A stretch of DNA of 24,154 bases from Alphaproteobacteria bacterium (GCA_024277955.1 JAJRUE010000345.1:1-24154); one strand, 5' to 3'. Positions 14,677-22,332 are shown, counted from the first letter of the stretch. Made by a program: numbers and translations. Notes: generated by a model from the sequence alone, not told the origin.

Positions 14677-16037
14677 GCGCCGGTCCTTTCTTTTCGGTTG
14701 GCAAGCTGCAGGCCGCCGCCATGGGCCTCGGCGACCTCGCGCGCGATGGTCAGGCCCAGCCCCGACCCGACAGTGGCGGCGGCGTTGTCGCCGCGTTCGA
14801 AACGCCGGGTCAGCCGCGCCGCGTCGCCCGGCGGAAAGCCCGGCCCCTGGTCGAGCACCCGCAGCGCCGCCCGGCCATCGTCCAGGCCCGTTTCCAGCCG
14901 GATCACCGCTTCGGGCGGGGAATATTTCACCGCGTTGTCCAGGATGTTCTGCAGCGCGCTTTGCAGCAGGATCGCATCGCCCGAAACCGTCGACCGCGCC
15001 TGCAGGTCCAGTTCAAGCGCGATGTCCTTCAGTTCGGCCACCGGGCGCAGCCGGTCCACGGTTTCGCCCGCCAGCGCCGCCAGATCCACCGGGCTGCGGT
15101 CCAGGTGGTCGGTGCGAAAAGTGACCATCGCGTGATCCAGCAACTGCCCGGCGGCGCGCGAGCTTTCATCGACGGCGCGGATCATCTCCTTGAGCGCCTT
15201 GCGGTTTTCCGCCCCCTCGGCGCGCCGCAGCGCCACCTCGGCCTGGGTGCGCACCGTGGCCAGCGGTGTGCGCACCCGATGCGCCGCCTCGGCGATGAAA
15301 TCCTCGGACCGCGCCAGCGATGTCTTGAGCCGGGCGATGAAACTGTTGAGCGAACGCACCAGCGGCGCCATTTCCGCCGGCACCGGGGCGCTGACCGGGC
15401 GCAGATCCTTGGGCCCGCGCCGCGACACCGCGCCCGCCAGCCGATCCAGCGGGCGCACGCTGGCCTGCGCCGCCACCAGCGCCAGCAGAACCGAGGCCAG
15501 AAAGAACCCCACCCCCAGCGCGGCGCTGATCCGCCCGATGCGCGCCAGCGTGCGCGCCCGCCCGGTCAGCGTCTGGGCCACCGTCACCACCACCCGAACC
15601 GGCGCCGCCGCCCGCGACAGGCTGCGCGCGGCGCTGGCCATGCGCACCGGCTCGCCCTTGTAGGGGGCGGTGGCAAACACGGTTTCGCCGCCGCGCGGGG
15701 CCGGGCCGACGGCGGGCAGGTCGCCGTAGCCGGTCAGCAGCTCGCCCCCGGCGGTGATCCGGTAGAACACCCGGTCGTCGCTGACATTGCCCAGCATCGA
15801 CAGCGCCGCATAGGGAATGTCGATGCCGATCTCGCCCCCCTGGACCGAGGCGCTGTCGAGGATCGAGGTGACCGAGGCGGTCAGGATGTTGTCCTGGCTG
15901 CGCTGCGCCACCTGCCGGGCAAAGCCATGCACCAGCACGAAGAACACCACCGACAGCAGCGCCGCGCCCGCCAGCAGGATCAGCGCCAGCCGCCGGCGGA
16001 TCGAGCCCGCCACCTGCAGATCGCCGCGCGTGCTCAT
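14649..16037 (-). CDS. tctE: Two-component sensor histidine kinase (TctE type)
   Basis: A 462-residue inner-membrane kinase. Membrane span 1 is about residues 17-38 (LALILLAGAALLSVVFFVLV), a periplasmic sensor of about 125 residues follows (2CSK_N-like), and span 2 is about 170-190. Then come a HAMP-like linker, the phospho-acceptor helix with H253 (FIAEAAHRVRTPLATVRTQAE), the N-box LQNILDNAVKYSPPE, the G1 box LDQGPGFP and the G2 box GSGLGLTIAREVAEAHGG. The H-box reads H-R-V-R-T-P instead of the usual H-E-L-R-T-P. It overlaps the response-regulator gene by ATGA (16034-16037). The partner is TctD, and the divergent transporter is the expected target. The ligand is likely a tricarboxylate or other carboxylate. 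Confidence 0.92.
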   Translation of the reverse strand: MSTRGDLQVAGSIRRRLALILLAGAALLSVVFFVLVHGFARQVAQRSQDNILTASVTSILDSASVQGGEIGIDIPYAALSMLGNVSDDRVFYRITAGGELLTGYGDLPAVGPAPRGGETVFATAPYKGEPVRMASAARSLSRAAAPVRVVVTVAQTLTGRARTLARIGRISAALGVGFFLASVLLALVAAQASVRPLDRLAGAVSRRGPKDLRPVSAPVPAEMAPLVRSLNSFIARLKTSLARSEDFIAEAAHRVRTPLATVRTQAEVALRRAEGAENRKALKEMIRAVDESSRAAGQLLDHAMVTFRTDHLDRSPVDLAALAGETVDRLRPVAELKDIALELDLQARSTVSGDAILLQSALQNILDNAVKYSPPEAVIRLETGLDDGRAALRVLDQGPGFPPGDAARLTRRFERGDNAAATVGSGLGLTIAREVAEAHGGGLQLANRKERTGACVTLFLPL

Positions 16038-16705
16038 GGCCCGGCCACCTGCAGCCGGTAGCCCAGCCCGCGCACCGTCTCGATGCGCACGTTCGAGCCG
16101 GCCAGGTGCTTGCGCAGCCGGGCGATATAGACCTCGATCGCGTTTTCGGAAACCTCTTCGTCATAGGCAAACAGCCGGTCCACCAGCCGCGGCTTGGAAA
16201 AGATCATTCCCGGCGCGGCCACCAGGATTTCCAGCAGCCGCAGTTCCTTGTTGCGCAGCGTGATGCGCCGGCCCGCCACCTGCAGGGTGCCGGCCAGCGA
16301 ATCGAAGGTCAGATCGCCGATTCGCCGGGCGTTGTCGGCCGCACCCGCGCGCCGGCGCAGCACCGCCCGGCAGCGCGCTTCCAGCTCGGAAAAATCGAAC
16401 GGCTTGACGATGTAGTCATCGGCGCCCAGGTCCAGCATGCCGACCCGGTCCGACACTTCGCTGCGCGCCGTCAGCACGATCACCGGCGTGTCGTCGCGGC
16501 GCTGGCGATGGGCCTGCAGAAAGCTGCGCCCGTCGCCGTCCGGCAGCATTATATCCAGCAAAATCAAGTCGTAACCACCGGTTTCCAGAAAGGCGCCAGC
16601 GGTCGAAAGATCCGGCGCGACATCGGCCACATGGCCATCCAGCCGCAGCCGGTCGGCCACCGCCCCGGCCAGTTTTTCATTGTCCTCGATCAGCAGGAAC
16701 CGCAT
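16034..16705 (-). CDS. tctD: OmpR-family response regulator (TctD type)
   Basis: A 223-residue regulator. The receiver domain has the acidic pair in LLIEDNE, phospho-acceptor D51 (LILLDIMLPDGDG), T79 and K101 (DDYIVKPFD). A winged-helix DNA-binding domain follows, with TLRNKELRLLEILVAAPG and the ENAIEVYIARLRKHL recognition helix. ATG at 16705 is chosen because AAAGGAGA lies upstream and the family normally starts MRxLLIEDN; a GTG at 16726 would add seven residues. It is transcribed divergently from tctC, and dyads in the shared intergenic region are candidate binding sites. Confidence 0.93.
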   Translation of the reverse strand: MRFLLIEDNEKLAGAVADRLRLDGHVADVAPDLSTAGAFLETGGYDLILLDIMLPDGDGRSFLQAHRQRRDDTPVIVLTARSEVSDRVGMLDLGADDYIVKPFDFSELEARCRAVLRRRAGAADNARRIGDLTFDSLAGTLQVAGRRITLRNKELRLLEILVAAPGMIFSKPRLVDRLFAYDEEVSENAIEVYIARLRKHLAGSNVRIETVRGLGYRLQVAGP

Positions 16706-16757
16706 CGGCGGATCGTCTCCTTTCACCCTCTTGCCGCCACGGCGCGCGGGCGCCCCG

Positions 16758-16810
16758 TGACAGGCTGATGTCAGCTTGGCGTGGTCTTGGTCCAGTCATG
16801 GGCGCCAAGC
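16758..16810. promoter_or_regulatory. Operator-like dyads between tctD and tctC
   Basis: The divergent gap contains TGACA-N6-TGTCA (16758-16773), overlapping GCTGA-TG-TCAGC (16764-16775), and an 8-base inverted repeat GCTTGGCG (16774-16781) with CGCCAAGC (16803-16810). The first is a good candidate for TctD binding. The last could be an operator or a hairpin in the tctC leader. The ribosome-binding site for tctC (GGGAGGA, 16828-16834) lies just downstream. Confidence 0.5.
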
Positions 16811-16837
16811 GGCGCGAAAGTCAAACGGGAGGATACC

Positions 16838-17823
16838 ATGACGAAATTCAGCATGACCCGGCGGGTGATGATGGCGGCGGCCGTCGCCACGCTCGGCCTC
16901 GGCGGGGCGGCCCAGGCCGGCAGCCACCAGGTGCTCGACAGCATCCACTTCCTGATCCCCGGCGGGGCCGGCGGCGGCTGGGACGGCACCGCGCGCGGCA
17001 CCGGCGAAGCGCTGACGAAATCCGGGCTGATCGGCTCGGCCACCTACGAAAACATGTCCGGCGGCGGCGGCGGCAAGGCGATCGGCTTTCTGATCGAGAA
17101 CGCCGCCAGTCAGCAGGATACGCTGATGGTGAACTCGACGCCGATCGTGATCCGCTCGCTCACGGGCGTGTTCCCCTACAACTTCCGCGACCTGACGCTG
17201 GTGGCCTCGATCATCGGCGACTATGCGGCGATCGTGGTCGGCAAGGACAGCCCGATCAACTCGATGGGTGACCTGGTGGCCGCCTACAAGGCCGACATGG
17301 GCGGCACGGCGATCGGCGGCGGCTCGGTGCCCGGCGGCATGGACCACCTGGTGGCGGCGATGGTGATGCAGGCGGCGGGCGAAGACCCGACGGCGGTGAA
17401 ATACATCCCCTATGACGCCGGCGGCAAGGCGATGGCGGCGCTGCTCTCGGGCGAGATCAAGGCGCTGTCCACCGGCTTTCCGAAGCGGTCGAACTGGCGC
17501 GCGCGGGCGAAGTGAAGATCATCGGCGTCACCTCGGACGCCCGCGTCGATGCCTTTCCGGATGCGCCGACCATGAAGGAACAGGGGATCGACATGACCTT
17601 CGTGAACTGGCGCGGTTTCTTCGCCGCCCCGGGCCTGCCGGCGGACAAGCTGGCGAAATACCAGGAGGTGCTGGCCAAGATGTATGATACGCCGGAATGG
17701 GAAGAGGTGCGGGCGCGCAACGGCTGGGTCAACATCCACAACTCGGGCGACGACTTCCGCAAGTTCCTGGAAGAGCAGGAACAGATCATCGGCGACCTGA
17801 TGCGCAAGCTGGGTTTCCTCTGA
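16838..17823 (+). pseudogene. tctC: TctC tricarboxylate-binding protein, interrupted by a -1 frameshift
   Basis: The ATG at 16838 follows GGGAGGA and starts a Sec signal peptide (RRVMMAAAVATLGLGGAAQA). A typical TctC/Bug-family fold follows: IHFLIPGGAGGGWDGTARG, YENMSGGGGGKAIGFL, GGGSVPGGMDHLVAAMV and VKYIPYDAGGKAMAALLSGE. In frame 2 the protein goes wrong after ALSTGF (TTT at 17477-17479) and stops at 17515. One base back, the other frame reads SEAVELARAGEVKIIGVTSD and continues with normal TctC sequence to 17823. A single missing T restores a full-length protein of about 328 residues. The rest of each half is intact, so the change is recent, a sequencing error, or a -1 slip at C-TTT-CCG. 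If real, periplasmic capture for the transporter is lost unless another TctC serves. Confidence 0.85.
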
Positions 17824-18108
17824 GCCCGACGGCGGGTGCGAGGGGCCAGCCCCTCGCGCTCCCCGAGGTATTTTCGGCAAGAGGAAGGGGGGACGAACGC
17901 GCGCCCCCCTTCCGTGGAAGGTAGATCGCCTTCCCCTTGCACGGTCATCGGCTCCTCAGCCTGTGCCGCGCAGGCAGGGTGATCCGAAAATGGTAAACAT
18001 TCTCTTTCCTCTTGCTGAAAATACCTCGGGGGAGTCCGCCGCAGGCGGACGGGGGCAGCGCCCCCACAGCACATCGGACAACCACGCTCGCCCGAAAGGA
18101 GACCCCAC
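17824..18108. repeat. Hairpin-rich intercistronic element between tctC and tctB
   Basis: There is no credible gene in these 285 bases. In order they hold: GCGAGGGGC-CA-GCCCCTCGC (17838-17857) directly behind tctC; a 26-base arm starting CCCCGAGGTATTTTC (17861-17886) that pairs with 18006-18031 with one mismatch; GGAAGGGGGG (17883-17892) with CCCCCCTTCC (17904-17913); GTCCGCC-GCA-GGCGGAC (18034-18050); and GGGGGC-AGC-GCCCCC (18051-18065). The long arms belong to the dispersed repeat family also seen at 20201 and 22259. A likely effect is partial termination or mRNA stabilisation so that the binding protein is made in excess of TctB/TctA. Confidence 0.7.
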
Positions 18109-18600
18109 ATGGCCCTCGACCGCTGGCTGGCTCTCGCGATCCTCGCGATAGCCCTGATCTACGGCTATACCGCCTTTTTCACCATGGACGCCGGCCTGCC
18201 GCCCTTCATGCGGCGCAACCCGGTCTGGCCCTCGACATTCCCCAAGATCCTGTCGGTGCTGGCGGTGCTCACCGCCCTGGCCATCGTGCTGGGCTTTGAA
18301 AAATCCGACGGGCCCAAGGCGAGCGAGATCAACTATCGCCGGCTTCAGGACTACAAGATCGGCCAGGCGCTGACGCTGCTGGGGCTGATGGTGGCCTATG
18401 CGCTGCTGCTGCGCCCGGCGGGCTTTTTGCCGGCGACCACCGGCTTTCTGGCGATCGGCGCCATGGTGCTGGGCGAGCGGCGCTTTCACATCCTGATCCC
18501 GGTGGTGCTGATCGCCGCGGTGGGCATCTGGTATCTGGTGCAACAGGTGCTGGGGATCTACCTGCGCCCCTGGCCCTTCTTCCTTGGAAACGGAGCCTGA
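18109..18600 (+). CDS. tctB: Small membrane subunit of tripartite tricarboxylate transporter (TctB)
   Basis: A 163-residue integral membrane protein. It has four hydrophobic stretches: LALAILAIALIYGYTAFFT near the N-terminus, FPKILSVLAVLTALAIVLGF, ALTLLGLMVAYALLLRPAGFLPATTGFLA (perhaps split), and ILIPVVLIAAVGIWYLVQQVLGIYL. NPVWPSTFPKIL and the RPAGFLPATT motif after the third span are typical of TctB (DUF1468). It associates with TctA; its exact role in transport is unclear for the family. AAAGGAGA before the ATG at 18109 is a strong ribosome-binding site. It is followed after one base by tctA. Confidence 0.9.
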   Translation: MALDRWLALAILAIALIYGYTAFFTMDAGLPPFMRRNPVWPSTFPKILSVLAVLTALAIVLGFEKSDGPKASEINYRRLQDYKIGQALTLLGLMVAYALLLRPAGFLPATTGFLAIGAMVLGERRFHILIPVVLIAAVGIWYLVQQVLGIYLRPWPFFLGNGA

Positions 18601-18601
18601 C

Positions 18602-20119
18602 ATGCTCGAAGGTATCCTGGTCGGCCTGAGCACGGCCTTTTCGTTCACCAATATTCTGATGGTCATCGGCGGCTGCCTGATCGGCACCTTCATCGGCATG
18701 CTGCCGGGGCTGGGGCCGATGTCGATCATCGCCATCATGATCCCCATTGCCATCGGCATCGGAGACCCCTCGGCGGCGCTGATCCTGCTGGCGGGCGTCT
18801 ATTACGGGGCGATCTTTGGCGGCTCGACCTCTTCGATCCTGATCAACGCGCCCGGCGTCGCTTCGACCGTGGCCACCAGTTTCGACGGCTACCCTTTGGC
18901 GCGCCAGGGCAAGGCCGGCAAGGCGCTGACGGTGGCGGCGATATCCTCGTTTGCCGGGGGCACCATCGGCGCGGTGCTGCTGATGATCTTCGCACCGATG
19001 CTGGCTTCGGTGGCGCTCTTGTTCCATTCGGCGGAATATTTCGCGCTGATGGTGGTGGGGCTGTCGGCGATTGCCGCCTTTGCCGGCACCGGGCAGGTGG
19101 CCAAGGCGATCCTGATGACGCTGGTGGGGCTGATCATGGCCACCGTGGGCGAGGGCGCGCTGTTCAACCTGCCGCGCTTTACCATGGGGATCATGGATTT
19201 GCAGTCGGGTTTCGGCTTTATCACGCTGGCCATGGCGATGTTTGCGCTGCCCGAAGCGATCTACCTGGTGCTGTACCCGAGCCGGTCGAACACCTCGGGC
19301 GCGAGCAACGAGATCAAGGACTTGCGCATCACCCGCTCTGAGGCGCGCCAGATCGCGCCGGTGATCGGGCGCCAGTCGATCCAGGGCTTTCTGATCGGGG
19401 TGCTGCCCGGCGCCGGGGCGACGATCGCGTCGTTCCTGGGCTATGCGGTAGAGCGCAACATTGCGCCGAAGGACGAGCAGGAACAGTTCGGCAAGGGCTC
19501 GCTCAAGGGGCTGGCCGCACCCGAAAGCGCCAACAACGCCGCCTGCACCGGCTCTTTCGTGCCGCTGCTGACCCTGGGCATTCCGGGCTCGGGCACCACC
19601 GCGATCCTGCTCGGCGCATTGATCGCGCTGAACGTCAGCCCGGGGCCGCGGCTGATGGTGGACGAGCCGGAGATCTTCTGGGCGGTGATCATTTCCATGT
19701 ATCTGGGCAATGTGGTGCTGCTGATCCTGAACCTGCCGCTGATCCCCTATATCGCCAAGGTGCTGGCGGTGCCGCGCAGCTTCCTGATCCCGTTCATCCT
19801 GTTTTTCACCCTGATGGGCGCCTATATCGGCCAGAACAACGCCACCGAGCTGCTGTTCCTGGTCGGGCTGGGGGTGGCGGCCACGGTGCTGCGCTTTGCC
19901 GACTACCCGCTGGCGCCGCTGCTGATCGGCTTCATCCTGGGCTCGATGCTGGAGGATAACTTTTCCCGCTCGATGCAGCTTTACGACGGGGTGGCCTTTA
20001 TCTGGGAACGGCCGATGACGGCGGGGCTGCTGGTGCTGGCGGCGGTGCTGGTGCTGCTGCCGAGCTACCGGCGGCTGCGGGCGCGGATGCGCGCGCGCGG
20101 GATCGCGGACGGGGACTGA
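18602..20119 (+). CDS. tctA: Large membrane subunit of tripartite tricarboxylate transporter (TctA)
   Basis: A 505-residue protein with about ten to twelve membrane spans, the usual TctA size. The conserved re-entrant segments are visible twice: GMLPGLGPMSIIAIMIPIA with GVYYGAIFGGSTSSILINAP in the first half, and GVLPGAGATIASFLGYAVE with LGIPGSGTTAILLGALI in the second. FDGYPLARQGKAGKAL is a TctA hallmark. TctA imports the ligand delivered by TctC using the ion gradient. ATG at 18602 is preferred over one at 18584, which lies within the tctB coding end; GGAAACGGAG supplies the ribosome-binding site. Substrate, citrate or another carboxylate, cannot be told from sequence. Confidence 0.95.
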   Translation: MLEGILVGLSTAFSFTNILMVIGGCLIGTFIGMLPGLGPMSIIAIMIPIAIGIGDPSAALILLAGVYYGAIFGGSTSSILINAPGVASTVATSFDGYPLARQGKAGKALTVAAISSFAGGTIGAVLLMIFAPMLASVALLFHSAEYFALMVVGLSAIAAFAGTGQVAKAILMTLVGLIMATVGEGALFNLPRFTMGIMDLQSGFGFITLAMAMFALPEAIYLVLYPSRSNTSGASNEIKDLRITRSEARQIAPVIGRQSIQGFLIGVLPGAGATIASFLGYAVERNIAPKDEQEQFGKGSLKGLAAPESANNAACTGSFVPLLTLGIPGSGTTAILLGALIALNVSPGPRLMVDEPEIFWAVIISMYLGNVVLLILNLPLIPYIAKVLAVPRSFLIPFILFFTLMGAYIGQNNATELLFLVGLGVAATVLRFADYPLAPLLIGFILGSMLEDNFSRSMQLYDGVAFIWERPMTAGLLVLAAVLVLLPSYRRLRARMRARGIADGD

Positions 20120-20231
20120 GACGGGCGACCGAGACGGGCGACTGGGGACGGGCGACTGGGCGCGCGAGTCGTGCCCGGCGTCGGGCGGGCCGAGGGCTGC
20201 CTCCGGCGGGGATATTTTGAAAAAGAAGAAG
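20117..20231. repeat. Triple short tandem repeat and dispersed-repeat copy after tctA
   Basis: Directly behind the tctA stop, GACGGGCGAC occurs three times about 14-15 bases apart (20120-20129, 20134-20143 and 20147-20156), each followed by CG or TG. Further on, 20201-20231 (CTCCGGCGGGGATATTTTGA then AAAAGAAGAAG) is a single copy of the dispersed repeat whose inverted pair forms the terminator at 22259-22332. The rest of the gap to 20355 shows no recognisable gene; a TTGACG at 20288 could be a -35 element without a good -10. Confidence 0.6.
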
Positions 20232-20355
20232 ACTGGGCGATGAGCTGGGCGCTGACGCCGCACCGGGCCGGCGGGGCGTTTTTCGCCTTGACGACTCTGC
20301 CCGCTTGGGGCCCATTGCGCCAAACCGGCGGCGCAGCGCCGGGCGGGGGACGACC

Positions 20356-21072
20356 ATGTTCAGCTTTCTTCTTCTCGGGTTTTTCATCGGCATGAGCCAC
20401 GCGCTGGAAGCCGACCACCTGGCGGCGATCGGCACGCTGGCGACCTCGGGCAAGGCCAGCCCCAGGCGTCTGGCCTTTCTGGGCGCCAGCTGGGGGTTGG
20501 GACACACCACGACGCTGTTTTTCATCAGCCTGCCGGTGGTGGCATTCGGCTACGTGCTGAGCGCGCGCCTGGCGGCGGGGATGGAGTTCTTCGTCGGCGT
20601 GATGCTGGTGGGGCTGGGCGCTTCGGTGTTCTGGAAGATGCGCCGCCAGAAGGTGCACTTTCACCTGCACGACCACGGTGACGGCAAGCCGCACCTGCAT
20701 ATCCACAGCCACGCCGGCGAAACGGTTGCGCATGAACACAGCGCGCATGACCACCGCCACGGCGTCTTTTCGCTGCGCGCCTATGCGGTGGGGCTGGCCC
20801 ATGGCGCGGCGGGCTCGGCCGGGCTGGTGGCGCTGGCGGCGGCGGCGACGCGCGACGTGGTGACCGCGATGAGCTACATCCTGATCTTCGGGCTCGGTTC
20901 GGTGCTGGGCATGGCGCTGTTGACCGCCTCGGCCAGTTGGCCGCTGAAACATGCGGAACGGGCGGCGGCGCGGGTGCTGCGCCTGGTGCAGGTGGCGGTG
21001 GCGACGGTGGCGGTGCTCCTCGGGGCCTCGGTGATCGCGGAAAACGCCCCGCTGGCCTTCGCCCTGGGCTGA
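20356..21072 (+). CDS. NicO-type nickel/cobalt transporter or exporter with His-rich loop
   Basis: A 238-residue membrane protein. The first span holds HALEADH, matching the H-x4-D-H metal signature of NiCoT/NicO proteins. A second helix follows (GASWGLGHTTTLFFISLPVV), with its own GLGHT motif. Residues about 97-135 form a loop very rich in His (HFHLHDHGDGKPHLHIHSH then HEHSAHDHRHG), a likely metal-binding segment, as in RcnA and some UreH/NicO proteins. Three or more spans follow. It could export excess Ni/Co or import Ni for an enzyme; no urease, hydrogenase or cobalamin gene lies here to decide. The start ATG at 20356 leads straight into the first helix. The upstream gap shows no riboswitch I could recognise. 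Confidence 0.85.
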   Translation: MFSFLLLGFFIGMSHALEADHLAAIGTLATSGKASPRRLAFLGASWGLGHTTTLFFISLPVVAFGYVLSARLAAGMEFFVGVMLVGLGASVFWKMRRQKVHFHLHDHGDGKPHLHIHSHAGETVAHEHSAHDHRHGVFSLRAYAVGLAHGAAGSAGLVALAAAATRDVVTAMSYILIFGLGSVLGMALLTASASWPLKHAERAAARVLRLVQVAVATVAVLLGASVIAENAPLAFALG

Positions 21073-21100
21073 AGCCGGGGGGCACCCAGGGACATCCCGG

Positions 21101-21228
21101 CCATAGGACCAATGGGATACCAATCAGGGCGCGCGGGGAAAACCTGCCCTTGAGCCGCCGGATCACCGCAAAATTCGTGAAAAAATCGCCGGAAACGCCC
21201 TTGGAGCACCGGAAATGGTATCCTATGG
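21101..21228. promoter_or_regulatory. Inverted operator-like repeats before and over the kinase start
   Basis: TGGGATACCA (21113-21122) and TGGTATCCTA (21216-21225) are inverted copies (9 of 10), and CCATAGGA (21101-21108) is exactly inverted as TCCTATGG (21221-21228). The downstream copy overlaps the ATG at 21215. TGGTATNCCA-like sites are typical of GntR-type sugar regulators, so a repression loop or two operators controlling the sugar kinase is plausible. No such regulator gene is in the window. Confidence 0.5.
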
Positions 21229-22153
21229 GTATCGCATGGATTACCCGCAGACACGCCCCGCCACCGCCCCGCCCGACCTGCTGCTCGCCATCGATGGCGG
21301 CGGCACCGGCTGCCGCGCCCGCCTGTGCGATCGCGCCGGTCAGACCCTGGGCGAAGCGCGCGCCGGTCCGGCCAATGCCTGCACCGATTTCGACCAGGCG
21401 CTGAGCAATGTCCTGAGCGCCAGCCGCGGCGCGCTGGAGGCCGCCGGGCTGGCGGTGGACGCGCAGCTTGCGCCACAGGCGGCGCGCATCGGCGCCTGGA
21501 TCGGCCTGGCGGGGGCCGGGCTTGGCGATCTGTCCGGGCGGATGCAGGCGGCGCTGCCCTTCGGCCACTGCCGGGTCGGCACCGATCGCGACATCGCCGT
21601 GGAAGGCGCGCTGGGCGGGCAGGACGGCACCGTGGCGCTGCTGGGCACCGGGTCGTTCTTTGTCAGCCGGCAGGGCGGCGACACGCGCATGATCGGCGGG
21701 CGCGGTCTGGTGCTGGGCGACGAAGCCGGCGGCGCCTGGCTGGGCCGCGAACTGCTGCGCCGCACGATCTACGCGCTGGAAGGGCTGGTAGCGCCGACAC
21801 CGCTGAGCCGCGAGATCGCCGCGCGTTTTGACGAGCGCCCGGAAAACATCAGCGCCTTTGCCCGCAGCGCCGATCCGGCGGCCTTTGCCCGCCTGGCGCC
21901 CGAGATCTTTACTGCCCACGCCAGGGGCGACGCGCTTGCGGCGCGAATTCTGGACGAGGCGCTGCACCAGATTGGCCTGCGGCTGGACGTGCTTGCGGCC
22001 CATGGGGGCGGCGCGCTCTATCTTTTGGGGGGGCTGGCCCCGGCCTATCGCGAACTGCTGCCGGCGCGCTGGCAGGCGCTGTGCCGACCGCCTCGCGGTA
22101 GTGCGCTGGACGGGGCGCTCGCGCTCGCGCAGCGCGATTTTCCGGCCCCCTGA
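21215..22153 (+). CDS. BadF/BadG-family ATPase, N-acetylglucosamine/glucosamine kinase-like
   Basis: A 312-residue protein of the ASKHA fold. LLLAIDGGGTGCRARLCD is the phosphate-1 loop of the BadF/NAGK family, GTDRDIAVEGALGG and VALLGTGSFF form the second phosphate-binding region, and GRGLVLGDEAGGAWLGRELL is the typical NAGK motif (GDEGSG-like). LYLLGGLAPAY gives the adenosine region. It probably phosphorylates an amino sugar (GlcNAc or GlcN) in the cytoplasm. ATG at 21215 has GGAG at 21203-21206; ATG at 21236 is a second choice with a poorer ribosome-binding site. Operator-like repeats sit over the start. The only neighbours are a metal transporter and the phosphate regulon, so context does not refine the substrate. 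Confidence 0.88.
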   Translation: MVSYGYRMDYPQTRPATAPPDLLLAIDGGGTGCRARLCDRAGQTLGEARAGPANACTDFDQALSNVLSASRGALEAAGLAVDAQLAPQAARIGAWIGLAGAGLGDLSGRMQAALPFGHCRVGTDRDIAVEGALGGQDGTVALLGTGSFFVSRQGGDTRMIGGRGLVLGDEAGGAWLGRELLRRTIYALEGLVAPTPLSREIAARFDERPENISAFARSADPAAFARLAPEIFTAHARGDALAARILDEALHQIGLRLDVLAAHGGGALYLLGGLAPAYRELLPARWQALCRPPRGSALDGALALAQRDFPAP

Positions 22154-22258
22154 TCCGGCAAACCGCCCTGGCAAGCCACCCAGGGCCAACCGTTGCCAAA
22201 CGGCGCCGCCTGCGGCGGCATTATTTCAGGTTTTGCGCCCCGCTGCGCGGGTCGCGGT

Positions 22259-22332
22259 GCCTCCGGCGGGGATATTTCCGGACAGAAGAATGGCAGGGGT
22301 TTCTTCTGTCTGCAAATATCCCCGCCGGAGGC
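22259..22332. terminator. Strong bidirectional hairpin made of an inverted pair of dispersed repeats
   Basis: The 32-base arm 22259-22290 (starting GCCTCCGGCGGGGATATTT) pairs with 22301-22332 with two mismatches around a 10-base loop. It lies between converging genes (the kinase and phoB) and should terminate both. A second smaller hairpin, GCCGCC-TGC-GGCGGC, is at 22206-22220. The arms are members of the same repeat family as 17861, 18006 and 20201. Confidence 0.8.

Noticed and set aside
17824..18108. CRISPR-like or sRNA gene in the tctC-tctB gap
   Set aside because: Repeats are inverted, not regularly spaced direct copies, and no promoter-terminator pair for an independent RNA could be defined.
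18329..20323. 664-codon open frame on the - strand opposite tctB/tctA
   Set aside because: TctA and TctB on the + strand are unmistakable; the - strand product is low-complexity His/Gln/Arg sequence.
20120..20355. Cobalamin or nickel riboswitch before the NicO-type gene
   Set aside because: I could not find the conserved cobalamin core or NiCo four-way junction sequences; only GC-rich dyads and repeats are visible.
20171..20395. Possible 74-codon gene between tctA and the NicO-type gene
   Set aside because: It runs through a dispersed repeat copy and into the next gene, with no family resemblance or convincing start.
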